Source: Nocardioides mangrovicus
GTDB taxonomy: Bacteria > Actinomycetota > Actinomycetes > Propionibacteriales > Nocardioidaceae
Assembly: GCF_003674065.1 (NCBI RefSeq)
Contig: NZ_RDBE01000010.1
Coordinates: 289,578 to 353,577 of the forward strand
Reading direction: 5' to 3'
Length of the DNA: 64,000 nucleotides
Under the pieces are notes generated by a model that was not told the DNA's origin, ran no database searches, and saw only the letters and a list, made by a program, of their open reading frames with translations. The translations under genes and the position numbers were made by a program. Of the stretch, positions 50,847 through 58,474 are shown piece after piece (the stretch's first letter is position 1; each line of letters opens with the position of its first letter).

Positions 50847-52165
50847 CCCACTTGGGATCCGTCATCGGCGCTGGTCAGGCCTACGTCGTCGCGGTCAGGC
50901 GCGATCATCGCGCCATCGTCCGAGGGGTGACTGGTCACCGATTGGTCACAGCTTTCTCGTGAGACGAGCCCGTCGATGAGCTCAGCGGCCTCCCGTCCGG
51001 CGCCTGGGAGCAGGTGTCCGTAGATGTCGGAGGTGATGGCCAGGGTGGAGTGGCCCAGCATCTTCGACACCTTGGCGATGTCCATGCCTGAGCCGAGGGC
51101 GAGCGCGGCCCATCCGTGTCGTAGGTCGTGAAACCTAACCCGGCGCACTCCGGCCGCCTCGACCGCTCGGGTGAAGCTCTTGGTGATGAACTCAGGCCGG
51201 AGGGGGTCACCGTTCCCGCGGCAGAAGACCAGATCGTGGTCGCGGTAGGCCCGAACGAGCGCCCCCTGCTCGGACTCCTGGCGAGCTCGGACGCCGACTA
51301 GGCGTTCGACCATCCGCCTACTGACCTCGACCCGACGCGCCTCCCCGCACCTGGTCTTGGGTGGTCCGAAGACCAGACCTCTATGCCGAGCACCACAGAC
51401 CGCGCACGGCGCGGGTTCGTCATCGACCTGGACGATCTGCTGCCGCACGACGATCAGACCGGTCCAGAGGTCGATGTCCTTCCATCGGAGTCCGACGACC
51501 TCTCCCCTGCGCATGCCGGTCATCGCGGCGATCTCGAAGACGGGACCCAGAGGCGTGCCGTTGACGTGGTCCAAGAAGCGCCCCAGCTCGCTGGGGCTCC
51601 ACGGCTCGATCAGCGGTCTGCTTGCTGACGGGAGAGAGACGTTCGTGGCGGGATTGCTGCGCACCAGTCCGAGTCGGACCGCGTCATGCATCGCACTGCG
51701 CAACGTCGCATGTATCCGGCGGAGATTGGCCGGGGACATCGAGCGGCGGTGGCGCAGGTCGTCGTAGGCGCGCTGGATCGTGAAGGTGTCGAGGTCCGAG
51801 AGCCATTCGTCGCCCAGCATGGGGATGAGGTAGGAGGAGACGTGTCGCCGGTACTCGCGCATGGTCGTGCCGCGGACCTCCGCCGACTTGCGATCCAACC
51901 AGTCCTGCAGGTACGCGCCAAGAACCTGCCTTGCATCCGATCCAGAGCTGCGATAAGCGCCGGCCGCCATCGCCTCGACGAGGGCCGCCTCCGCGGCCGA
52001 CCGGGTCGGGAACCCGCCCCTCTTGATCTGTTCGCGTGCTTCACCGCGACGCGCGGACCTGTCGAAGACGAAGTACCACGAGCCGTGGTCCTTTCGGCAG
52101 GTAGATCCCGCGCCCTCCTTATCCCGGGTGAGACAGGGGCACCTCTTGAACACTGAGCCCCTCAT
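50780..52165 (-). CDS. int: Tyrosine-recombinase integrase
   Basis: A 461-residue phage-type integrase. The N-terminus has an unusual Cys-containing AP2-like arm-binding region (KRCPCLTRDKEGAGSTC), followed by an SAM-like core-binding domain (VLGAYLQDWLDRK) and the catalytic domain with Arg in TGMRRGEVVGLRW, HDLRHGW, and the final H...Y in LGHSTLAITSDIYGHLL. CGARHRG with two preceding Cys in the middle suggests an inserted zinc loop. The last about 22 codons read the tRNA-Lys antisense, so the C-terminus differs before and after excision. ATG 52165 overlaps the repressor stop (ATGA). Confidence 0.93.
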   Translation of the reverse strand: MRGSVFKRCPCLTRDKEGAGSTCRKDHGSWYFVFDRSARRGEAREQIKRGGFPTRSAAEAALVEAMAAGAYRSSGSDARQVLGAYLQDWLDRKSAEVRGTTMREYRRHVSSYLIPMLGDEWLSDLDTFTIQRAYDDLRHRRSMSPANLRRIHATLRSAMHDAVRLGLVRSNPATNVSLPSASRPLIEPWSPSELGRFLDHVNGTPLGPVFEIAAMTGMRRGEVVGLRWKDIDLWTGLIVVRQQIVQVDDEPAPCAVCGARHRGLVFGPPKTRCGEARRVEVSRRMVERLVGVRARQESEQGALVRAYRDHDLVFCRGNGDPLRPEFITKSFTRAVEAAGVRRVRFHDLRHGWAALALGSGMDIAKVSKMLGHSTLAITSDIYGHLLPGAGREAAELIDGLVSRESCDQSVTSHPSDDGAMIAPDRDDVGLTSADDGSQVGGPPGDRTLNPRIKSPLLCRLS

Positions 52166-52776
52166 GCCTGGTCCTCTGCGTGATCGGCGATCGCTTTGAT
52201 CTTCACCAGAAGCTCGATGAGCTTCTCGACATCCTCACCGCTCAGCGCGGCCACAGCTTTCGCGACCCGACCAGCGCCGTCCTCGAGGGAGGCGAGGCGG
52301 TCGTCCCAGACCTGATCGGTAGCGCCCAGCGCGGTCGCGATCCAATAGAGCTGGTCGCCACCGATGGCAGCCGATGCGTGGCCCGGATCAGCCCGCCCCA
52401 GGGTCACCTGGACGTCATTCGGATTCCTGGCGGTGCCAGGAGCGGTCGGATCGGGCGGGAGGAAGAACCAGGGCAGCGGGACCCGAAGCGCCAGCGCGAA
52501 GGACAACAGCTCCTCGGCGTCGAACGCTCGCGGTCGAGGGGCGTCGGCGCTCCACGTACCCTCGGCAGCGCTGACCGCGGCGTTGGTCCATGTTCGACCT
52601 GTCTGCTCCTGCAGCCTCTGGGCCAACTCCCCCTGGTTCCAGCCCCGCTGCTTCCGGGCACGCCGCACGTTCCAAGCCACCACCTGACGGATGTTGACCG
52701 TTCGCGGCCTCTCCGATCCCAGCGAAATCGGGGGATGCGAGAAGTACACCGAGCGGTGCTCCGGGGGCTTGCGCAT
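52162..52776 (-). CDS. XRE/CI-like repressor of the element
   Basis: A 204-residue protein with an N-terminal helix-turn-helix (RRARKQRGWNQGELAQRLQEQTG, then WTNAAVSAAE) and a C-terminal domain without recognisable peptidase residues. It resembles regulators of actinomycete integrative elements. I prefer ATG 52776 because the AAGGAGG site is five bases from it; ATG 52779 is two bases away. It is divergent from the excisionase-like gene with two dyads between them, and co-translated with int, so it probably controls the integration/excision decision. Confidence 0.82.
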   Translation of the reverse strand: MRKPPEHRSVYFSHPPISLGSERPRTVNIRQVVAWNVRRARKQRGWNQGELAQRLQEQTGRTWTNAAVSAAEGTWSADAPRPRAFDAEELLSFALALRVPLPWFFLPPDPTAPGTARNPNDVQVTLGRADPGHASAAIGGDQLYWIATALGATDQVWDDRLASLEDGAGRVAKAVAALSGEDVEKLIELLVKIKAIADHAEDQA

Positions 52777-52799
52777 CATTGCCTCCTTATGCTTACCCT

Positions 52800-52839
52800 G
52801 TTGATGCGATCGCGAATCAACTTCGCATCTGTCAGAAGT
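52800..52839. promoter_or_regulatory. Candidate repressor operators between divergent repressor and excisionase genes
   Basis: GTTGAT (52800-52805) with ATCAAC (52816-52821) flanks the palindrome GCGATCGC, and ACTTC (52820-52824) pairs with GAAGT (52835-52839), each with a 10-base spacer. They occupy the 77-base gap between the two starts, where a CI/Cro-type switch is expected. Confidence 0.5.
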
Positions 52840-52853
52840 ACCTTAGGAGAGCA

Positions 52854-53069
52854 GTGGCCAGATCACAAGCATGGACGCCTGAGTCGGTGCGGGCGCTAGG
52901 GGTCCAGACCGACCTGCCGACCGCCGCGTCGGTGCTAGGCGTCGGTCGCACCACGGCGTACGAGCTCAACCGCCGAGGGCAGTTCCCAGTGCCCGTCATC
53001 CAGCTGGGCCGCAGGTTCATCGTTCCGACGGCGCCCCTCCTGCAGCTCCTTGCGGCAGCCGAGGCCTAG
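52854..53069 (+). CDS. xis: Excisionase-like MerR/AlpA helix-turn-helix protein
   Basis: A 71-residue DNA-binding protein: TDLPTAASVLGVGRTTAYELNRRG is the winged HTH of excisionases and AlpA regulators, ending in FPVPVIQLGRRFIVPTAPLLQLL. It probably directs excision by Int. GTG 52854 follows TAGGAGAGCA, a strong RBS, and decides the start against upstream codons. Confidence 0.85.
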   Translation: MARSQAWTPESVRALGVQTDLPTAASVLGVGRTTAYELNRRGQFPVPVIQLGRRFIVPTAPLLQLLAAAEA

Positions 53070-53199
53070 CCGGAGCTGATCAACGCGCTCGTTCCACGCC
53101 AGCGGCGGCCGCCGTTGATGGGGTCATCGAGTTATGCCCAACCGACCAATCGGACACCATCAAGACGATCGCCACATCGGCGGTTAGAGAGGTACAAAC

Positions 53200-53751
53200 A
53201 TGGAGCTTTCATCGACCCTCCAGATCAGTCGTGATCCCCTGCTCGCTGCGCTGCAGTTCGTGCGACAGGGGCTGACGGTGCGTGCCCTTGAACCTGGACG
53301 TACGCGCCTGCTTCAAAGCAGCTCGGTCGACCCTTCATCCATCACTACCGAGGAACAGGTCCGGGAGGCATGGGGCACCGAGCGCACCCCCAACCTCGGG
53401 CTGTGGACAGGTGAGGCCAGCTGGGACAGGGTGACCGTGGAGTTCTGGCACCCGGCGTTCCGCCGCTGGCACGAGATCCTTCAGGCCGCCGGCGTGTTCC
53501 GCAGCGCCTGCGCGGTCGTTGCGGTCGGAGATCGCCGGGTGGACTACTGGTTCCGAGGCACGAGCCGCGGGTGCGTCTCCTACGGTGGCGACTTCATCCG
53601 GATCGTCGGAGCGCGCGGCACCCTGATCGCGCCTCCGTCGCGCAGGGCGACGTTCGGCTGGACCTTCACCAAGCAACCCGGTCCAGGCAACGTCGCGCCG
53701 CGGGCGGAGATCAAGAAGATCGTCAGCTCGCTCGAGGCCCTCGAGCGGTGA
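53200..53751 (+). CDS. Prim-pol-like protein, apparently degenerate
   Basis: A 183-residue protein with the layout of bifunctional DNA primase/polymerase N-terminal domains: LLAALQFVRQGLTVRALEPG, EEQVREAWGTERTPNLGLWTG, and late YGGDFIRIVGARGTLIAPPS. Where active enzymes have VLDVDxRxGG the sequence reads VTVEFWHPAF, and the SGG-x-H motif is replaced by VGDRRVDYWF, so catalytic Asp and His seem lost. It overlaps the following intact prim-pol gene by four bases (GTGA). It may be a paralogue turned into a structural or regulatory partner. ATG 53200 is preceded by AGAGAGGTACAAAC. Confidence 0.65.
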   Translation: MELSSTLQISRDPLLAALQFVRQGLTVRALEPGRTRLLQSSSVDPSSITTEEQVREAWGTERTPNLGLWTGEASWDRVTVEFWHPAFRRWHEILQAAGVFRSACAVVAVGDRRVDYWFRGTSRGCVSYGGDFIRIVGARGTLIAPPSRRATFGWTFTKQPGPGNVAPRAEIKKIVSSLEALER

Positions 53752-54602
53752 AGGGCGTGGTCGACAGCTGGAACAGCACCAGAGCGCGCGACGGCACGTA
53801 TGCCGAGGCCCTGCACCTGGAGCTGCTGGCGGGTGCCCTGCGTCTGGCCCGCCTGGGTTTCCGGGTTCACCCGTGCGCCCCGGGCGGCAAGGCCCCGATG
53901 CTCCGCGACTGGCCGCGCCGCGCCAGTAGCGACGCCTATACCATCACGGCCTGGTGGGACCGCTACCGGATGGCCAACGTCGCCGTGGTGACAGGTGCGC
54001 CTGGGCCGGACGTCCTCGACGTCGATGTGAGGCCGGGCGGTAACGGCTTCGACGCCCTGGAGGTCCTGCGCTCGCACGGACTCCTCGCCGGGGCCACCGC
54101 TGTCGTCGACACACCCTCGGGCGGTCAGCACCTCTACTTCGCCGGCACCGGACGGCGGACGTCGTCACCGGCGGGCCGCTTCCTCGACTACAAGGCGACC
54201 GGCGGCTACGTCCTCGTGCCGCCATCGCAGATCTGGTCGGGTGACGACCTTGTCGGGGGCTACCGATTTCGCGCGGAGCTCACCGGACTCGACACAGCTC
54301 TTGACTGGCCCGCCGCCCTGGACCTGCTGCGTCCCCCGCCGCAGCCACGTCCGGCAGCAAAGCCGGGCACCCGGTCGTTCGGTCGACGAGTATCCCTGTG
54401 GCAGCTGGCGGCGTCGGTGCGATCAGCACGCGCAGGGGAGAGGAACAATATCCTCTTCCGCGCCGGATGCGCGGCACGTCGCCACGGTCTCGACCTCGAG
54501 ACACTAAGGGAGCCTGCACGGGAGGCCGGGCTGTCCGAGGCAGAGATCGACCAGACCCTCGACAGCGCCAAGCGAATGGTGGACCGTGAGCGAGGCGCCT
54601 GA
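53748..54602 (+). CDS. Bifunctional DNA primase/polymerase (archaeo-eukaryotic primase type)
   Basis: A 284-residue prim-pol: LARLGFRVHPCAPGGKAPM, WWDRYRMANVAVVTG, the catalytic DVLDVDVRPGGNG, TPSGGQHLYFAG, and FLDYKATGGYVLVPPS. The C-terminal helical part (VRSARAGERNNILFRAGCAARRHGL) resembles the PriCT domain. It should prime or copy the element during replication, together with the RepA-like ATPase. Starts with GTG overlapping the previous stop; overlaps the next gene by 17 bases. Confidence 0.9.
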   Translation: MKGVVDSWNSTRARDGTYAEALHLELLAGALRLARLGFRVHPCAPGGKAPMLRDWPRRASSDAYTITAWWDRYRMANVAVVTGAPGPDVLDVDVRPGGNGFDALEVLRSHGLLAGATAVVDTPSGGQHLYFAGTGRRTSSPAGRFLDYKATGGYVLVPPSQIWSGDDLVGGYRFRAELTGLDTALDWPAALDLLRPPPQPRPAAKPGTRSFGRRVSLWQLAASVRSARAGERNNILFRAGCAARRHGLDLETLREPAREAGLSEAEIDQTLDSAKRMVDRERGA

Positions 54603-55767
54603 CAGCGGAACCGGGCCGCATCGTGCCGCGGCAGAGCGAGCAGACGAGAGTTCGCCGCATGGCGGGACCGAGGTCGCCCGGGACCTTGGCCGCGCCTGGA
54701 ACACCGCCGACGTGCGTCTGTACCTACGAGGGGACCTGCCCGGTATCCGGCCGACGGTCGGTCGGCGCAGCGATGGGCAGTGCCTGCTCTATCCGGGTTC
54801 CACCCATTCCCTGGCCAGTGAGCCGGAGGCCGGGAAGTCGTGGCTCGCGCTCGCGATCTGCGTGCAGGAGATCAAGGCCGGCCGGCCCGTCGTGTACCTG
54901 GACTACGAGGACGGACCGGTCGGCATCTCACAGCGCTTGGTCGCGCTCGGGGCAACCGCGGAGGACCTAGCCGGGTTCACTCTCATCCACCCACAGGACG
55001 GTGCGTCCGGTGATGACGTGACCCGACTGTGCGAGGCGGTCACCGCGCACCACGTCAGTCTTGTCGTTCTCGACGGCATCACGGAGGCGTTCACCCTCCA
55101 AGGGCTCTCGAACGAGAACAACCAGGACGCCGCATCGTTCTTCGGTTTCCTCCCCAACCGGCTGGCCCAGGCCGGGGCAGCGGTCCTCCTCCTAGATCAC
55201 GAGGTGAAGCGGTCCAACGACCGAGGGCGCTTCGCGCTCGGCGCCGGGCACAAGCTGGCCGCCATCCGAGGGGCGGCCTTCAAGCTGCGTTCGCGGGAGC
55301 GGTTCAGCATCGGACGATCGGGCAGCTCGGAGCTCTACGTCGTGAAGGACCGGCCGGGTGCGGTGCGCCGCCTCGGGACACAGATCGGCCGCGACGACGT
55401 CCTTGTCGCCACACTGAACGTGCGAAGCGGAGGCCCTGACATGGTTGAGGTCTCTATCGACCCTCCGGACCTCGACCTCCACTTCCGCGAGGAGGAGTCG
55501 AACAAGGACCGCATCAAGAAGGAGATGGCCCTGGCCCTGCAGGAGTCCCAGGACGACCAGGAGGGAGGCTTCGAGAAGAAGAGCGACGTCTATGGCCTCA
55601 TCCAGGGCCGGACGCAGGACAAGAGCGACGCCCTGCGCGAACTCATCGAGGACGACTTCGTGAGTCCGAAGCCATACCGCCTGCTCAGGCCTTATCCCAT
55701 TGACGGGGATGACCGGGATGAGGATCGCGTCAAGGACCTGCCAGCAGAGCCCGGTCGGGCTTCCTGA
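54586..55767 (+). CDS. RepA-like RecA-fold ATPase
   Basis: A 393-residue replication ATPase of the AAA_25/RepA type. Walker A is in SEPEAGKSWLAL (near residue 86), the next strand has VVYLDYEDGP, and Walker B is SLVVLDGITEAF; DHEVKRSNDRGRFALGAGHK precedes the C-terminal part. The tail (from about 300) is charged and helical with a short winged-helix-like segment (DKSDALRELIEDDFVSPKPYRLL). It is presumably the element's replicative helicase acting with the prim-pol. GTG 54586 lies inside the prim-pol gene. Confidence 0.86.
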   Translation: MSEAPDSGTGPHRAAAERADESSPHGGTEVARDLGRAWNTADVRLYLRGDLPGIRPTVGRRSDGQCLLYPGSTHSLASEPEAGKSWLALAICVQEIKAGRPVVYLDYEDGPVGISQRLVALGATAEDLAGFTLIHPQDGASGDDVTRLCEAVTAHHVSLVVLDGITEAFTLQGLSNENNQDAASFFGFLPNRLAQAGAAVLLLDHEVKRSNDRGRFALGAGHKLAAIRGAAFKLRSRERFSIGRSGSSELYVVKDRPGAVRRLGTQIGRDDVLVATLNVRSGGPDMVEVSIDPPDLDLHFREEESNKDRIKKEMALALQESQDDQEGGFEKKSDVYGLIQGRTQDKSDALRELIEDDFVSPKPYRLLRPYPIDGDDRDEDRVKDLPAEPGRAS

Positions 55768-55788
55768 TCCTCTTCATCGGTGCTGTTC

Positions 55789-55808
55789 CCCCTATCCCGC
55801 CATAGGGG
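55789..55808 (+). terminator. Stem-loop after the RepA-like gene
   Basis: CCCCTAT (55789-55795) and ATAGGGG (55802-55808) form a perfect seven-pair stem with a six-base loop, 21 bases after the stop. No U-tract follows, so termination strength is uncertain. Confidence 0.5.
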
Positions 55809-55872
55809 CGGGGGAAAGGGGAGAACACGGCGCACCCTGCCCCTCCACGGGGCGCAGGAACGTTCCGGAAAG

Positions 55873-55912
55873 ACTCGGCACACGGCCGAGTGATCGGATG
55901 CGATCTCCGATC
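55873..55912. repeat. Two abutting stem-loops
   Basis: ACTCGG (55873-55878) with CCGAGT (55886-55891), directly followed by GATCGGA (55892-55898) with TCCGATC (55906-55912). Both stems are perfect with seven-base loops, and no base separates them. Confidence 0.75.
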
Positions 55913-56139
55913 GCCCCGAGGGGAAGGCCAGAATCACGACAAACGCTCAGCGTTGTCGAGTCGCAGAAGACGTTCGCCCGAGCAAGCCGCGCCCGGTAGT
56001 CCACGCAAACAGCCGGGCCCAACTGTGGGGCGGGTGCCTCTCGAACTCAATCGAGCCCGAGGAACCGCAGCGTGGTTGCAGTCCTGCCGCAGTTGCCTGC
56101 AGGCGCCCTTTGCGTCTCGTGGGCTGAACGTCGACAGTG

Positions 56140-56241
56140 CTACTTGCAGCCGCCGTACGACGAGCAGGCTCCGTGCCTTCCCTGCTTGCAGTGAAGGCAC
56201 TTGTTGCCAGCACCGCGGTCCTTCTCACAAGCACAAGCCAT
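56140..56241 (-). CDS. 33-residue cysteine-rich microprotein
   Basis: A short frame from ATG 56241 to TAG 56140 encodes a peptide with six Cys (3, 5, 15, 18, 26, 32) and two His (17, 23): MACACEKDRG, then NKCLHCKQGRHGACSS and a Gly-Gly-Cys-Lys end. The spacing CxC...CxHC...H..C...C suggests a zinc-binding or disulfide-rich mini-domain. A GAGGAAGGGACC RBS precedes it, just after a leader hairpin. I know no matching family. It is transcribed against both neighbours as a stand-alone unit. Confidence 0.65.
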   Translation of the reverse strand: MACACEKDRGAGNKCLHCKQGRHGACSSYGGCK

Positions 56242-56253
56242 GATCGGTCCCTT

Positions 56254-56279
56254 CCTCGGCGGGGCCCTACGCCCCGAGG
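56254..56279 (-). promoter_or_regulatory. Leader hairpin of the Cys-rich microprotein
   Basis: CCTCGGCGGGGC (56254-56265) pairs with GCCCCGAGG (56271-56279) with a small bulge. In the minus-strand RNA the stem ends at the GAGG that begins the ribosome-binding site, so folding could limit translation. Confidence 0.5.
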
Positions 56280-56379
56280 TGGAGTCATCGTCAACTGGCG
56301 AGCGGTGGCGAGCAAGGGCTGCATAGACAAGGTCGGTCCAGGACTCAGTCCGACGTCGATCCTGCCTTAACCTCCTGCC

Positions 56380-57123
56380 GTGCCGCTGTTCTCACGCCGA
56401 CCCCGGAACCTCGTCCCGCAGGAGATCGTCGAGCAGCTCAACTCGTTCGGTAACGCGTCCTGGGAGGCGAAGCTGAACTCAGAGACCCTCGTCGACGACC
56501 GCTTCAACTGGCCTAACTTCTTCGCCAGGTTCCTGCCGGCCTATCAGACTGATCTCGCTCGGTCGATCGCTGAGCTGCATGCGGCGGCCGGAGCGGACGG
56601 GCTCGCCCGCTACGGCGGCTACCGCTTGGTGGCGGAGTTCGATGCCGCCTGCGAGGACCCCAATTACCTCGAGATGATGGACGCGGCCCTGGACCTCATG
56701 TACGAGCACGACTTGTCGAGCATCCATCTCACGGGCTATGAGCGAGATCGGTGGATGACTACGCGCGGCGACGTGAAAACGACGTTCGACCGCATCGTGG
56801 AGGTCGAACTCGACCCGAGGCTGGTGTCCGGGCTTGAGATCGAGCCGGGGCAGAGGATCATGCTCGCATTGATGGGTCCGAAGCCTCTAGACAACCAGTT
56901 CTGGATCGAACGGCGCGAAGACTCGATGTACGAAGGCTTCTCGATGCGTCAGTGGGACTCGGACGCGGGCGTGTTGACGCGATGCGAGGAGAAGGAGATC
57001 GGTTCCTCGGCGACGGTGGAGGAAGCGCTCGCGAGCCTTGGTCGCTACCTCCGTCGAGCCCCGTACTGGGCGCATTCCGCACTCGATCCGTTCTTCCCTG
57101 AGAAAAGGGAGACCTCAGGCTGA
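56380..57123 (+). CDS. Hypothetical protein of the element
   Basis: A 247-residue soluble protein from GTG 56380 (MPLFSRRPRNLVPQEIVEQL). It has no signal peptide or membrane segment, is acidic overall, and alternates helices with several Trp (ASWEAKLN, RFNWPNFFARFLPAYQ, RDRWMTTRGD). I recognise no family. Its N-terminal M-x-LF-x-R pattern resembles that of the Sel1 protein at 62522 (MGLFNRAK), and both flank the FtsK/WXG operon, so it may be functionally linked to it. Codon use is less GC-biased than in the chromosome part. Confidence 0.7.
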   Translation: MPLFSRRPRNLVPQEIVEQLNSFGNASWEAKLNSETLVDDRFNWPNFFARFLPAYQTDLARSIAELHAAAGADGLARYGGYRLVAEFDAACEDPNYLEMMDAALDLMYEHDLSSIHLTGYERDRWMTTRGDVKTTFDRIVEVELDPRLVSGLEIEPGQRIMLALMGPKPLDNQFWIERREDSMYEGFSMRQWDSDAGVLTRCEEKEIGSSATVEEALASLGRYLRRAPYWAHSALDPFFPEKRETSG

Positions 57124-57237
57124 TGTCCGGCGAGCTCGTTGACGTCGAACCGATCCTCGCTGTGACGTTCCACGAATCGTTGTTGCGGCCGATATCGCTT
57201 GCTCGTTTAAGGTCAACAAAGTGCCCCGGGTGCTGCG

Positions 57238-57444
57238 CTACCTCAGAAGTTTGCTCGCGGCTTCGCATTGCTGGGATGCCTTGGCGAGCGCCTGCAGCAA
57301 TGTAGCTGCGGAGTTGCCCAGTGGCAGCAGCCGCTGCTTGTCGAACTGGTGGCGTTGAGGGTCCGACCAGGCGCTAGCAGCCTGGCTGGCGTTAGCGAGC
57401 TCGGCCCTCGCGCTCTCGACGCGACGCGTGGCTTCGTCAAGCAC
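57238..57444 (-). CDS. Short WXG-like helical-hairpin protein
   Basis: A 68-residue protein from GTG 57444, which shares its G with the stop of the coiled-coil gene (TAGTG). It is all helical with a central turn SAWSDPQRHQF. The W-x-D-x-x-K/R-x-Q-F pattern is shared with the WXG100-like protein of the same operon (ANWHDSRKQQF), with Trp and Phe eight residues apart in both. It looks like a shortened WXG-fold partner. Last gene of the operon. Confidence 0.7.
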   Translation of the reverse strand: MLDEATRRVESARAELANASQAASAWSDPQRHQFDKQRLLPLGNSAATLLQALAKASQQCEAASKLLR

Positions 57445-58148
57445 TAGTCGCCCCCCTGCAGGTCGCCCCAAAGTCGCTCACTTTCGGCCTTTCTGGTCTC
57501 GTCCAGCACGTAGTGCCGATTGGTCTCGTTCTGACGCTCGACCAGATCAGCGATACTGGCGTCCCCGCCAGACGTGCTGATGTCAAAGGCATGCGCCGCG
57601 TTCGAGAGATCCATCGCTGCTCCGTGACCGGCACCGAATATCTCGGCGCCTACCACTAGTCCGGTTCCGGCGCTGCGGAGATGCTGTTCGAACGTACCGC
57701 GCAGGGTGGCGATCTTGGCATCGAGATCCGCGAGAGCCGAGGATGCCAGTGAGGAATGTTCAGCCACCTTGCTCTCGATGCCGCGCATGACACCGCCTAG
57801 ATCATGATCGGCCTGCGCGATCAACTGAACCGCTCGGCGACTCTTGTCGAGCTGTTGTTTGCACTCCGCTGTGCGCGCGGTCAGAGCTGAGACCCGGGCT
57901 CGCAGCGGACCACAGTTGTCCCGGCACTGCGATAACGCCGACTTTGCGTTCTGGAGTTCTCGTTCAGCCCGCTGCAACTGGCTACGCCGCGACTCCACAG
58001 ACTGCTCGGCGCTACGGCGCTGCGCTGCCAAGTCCTTGCGGGCGAGCGCCATCGCCTCGCGCATGGTTTCCGCGAATCGTGTTACGCCGGTCCTCAGACT
58101 CTTGACGGCCGGGCGCTCGTTCTTGACCTGATCAGTCAATGCCGTCAC
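57444..58148 (-). CDS. Coiled-coil protein in FtsK/WXG operon
   Basis: A 234-residue protein dominated by a long coiled coil (residues about 30-130, with ESRRSQLQRAERELQNAKSA and RTAECKQQLDKSRRAVQL). A Gly/Ala-rich segment follows (GTGLVVGAEIFGAGHGAAM, about 173-191) that could be amphipathic or membrane-active. No family known to me. Its GTG overlaps the stop of the WXG100-like gene (GTGA) and its stop overlaps the next start, so all three are made together. It may be the effector or scaffold of the module. Confidence 0.75.
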   Translation of the reverse strand: MTALTDQVKNERPAVKSLRTGVTRFAETMREAMALARKDLAAQRRSAEQSVESRRSQLQRAERELQNAKSALSQCRDNCGPLRARVSALTARTAECKQQLDKSRRAVQLIAQADHDLGGVMRGIESKVAEHSSLASSALADLDAKIATLRGTFEQHLRSAGTGLVVGAEIFGAGHGAAMDLSNAAHAFDISTSGGDASIADLVERQNETNRHYVLDETRKAESERLWGDLQGGD

Positions 58149-58420
58149 ATCCTGACGTTTCGGATATCTTCAAGCTTGCTGGCGAGCTGCTTCAATCCCT
58201 TAGCCATCTGATCGACGTCACTGGACATGAAACTGTCGATCTTCTTCTGCAGGTCGCGATACTTGCCCTCGAACTGTTGCTTGCGCGAGTCGTGCCAGTT
58301 GGCTTGGGCGAGGGCTCCCTGCACCTTCTTTGAGGCCTTAGTCACCTCATCCCTGTAGGCAGCCAACGCGCCCGCCAGCTTCCGGATGTCTTGCGGGCTT
58401 GCATTGACCATGTCACTCAT
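58145..58420 (-). CDS. WXG100-like protein
   Basis: A 91-residue helix-turn-helix hairpin, the right length for WXG100 (about 100). The turn is ANWHDSRKQQF with Trp42; His-Asp replaces x-Gly, a known variation. WXG100 proteins dimerise and are usually secreted by type VII systems whose motor is an FtsK-like EccC/EssC ATPase, and here an FtsK-like gene lies immediately upstream. A TAGGAGTTCTTA RBS precedes ATG 58420. Confidence 0.82.
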   Translation of the reverse strand: MSDMVNASPQDIRKLAGALAAYRDEVTKASKKVQGALAQANWHDSRKQQFEGKYRDLQKKIDSFMSSDVDQMAKGLKQLASKLEDIRNVRM

Positions 58421-58474
58421 TAAGAACTCCTACCGTTGTGGTGGTCGCCGCCGAGAGTCGGCCGTTGATCAATG

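Larger units (their letters stand above)
55768..56139. other. Gene-free, hairpin-rich stretch after the replication genes
   Basis: No convincing gene is visible. It opens with a terminator-like stem (55789-55808), then two adjacent stem-loops (55873-55891 and 55892-55912) and a weaker one near 55938-55959 (cgacaaacgc with gcgttgtcg). Such clustering beside replication genes would suit an origin or a transfer site, but no iterons were found. Confidence 0.5.

Noticed and set aside
55890-56330. Longer open frames around the Cys-rich microprotein on both strands
   Set aside because: They have poor starts and low-complexity composition; the 33-residue frame has a good RBS and a coherent Cys pattern.
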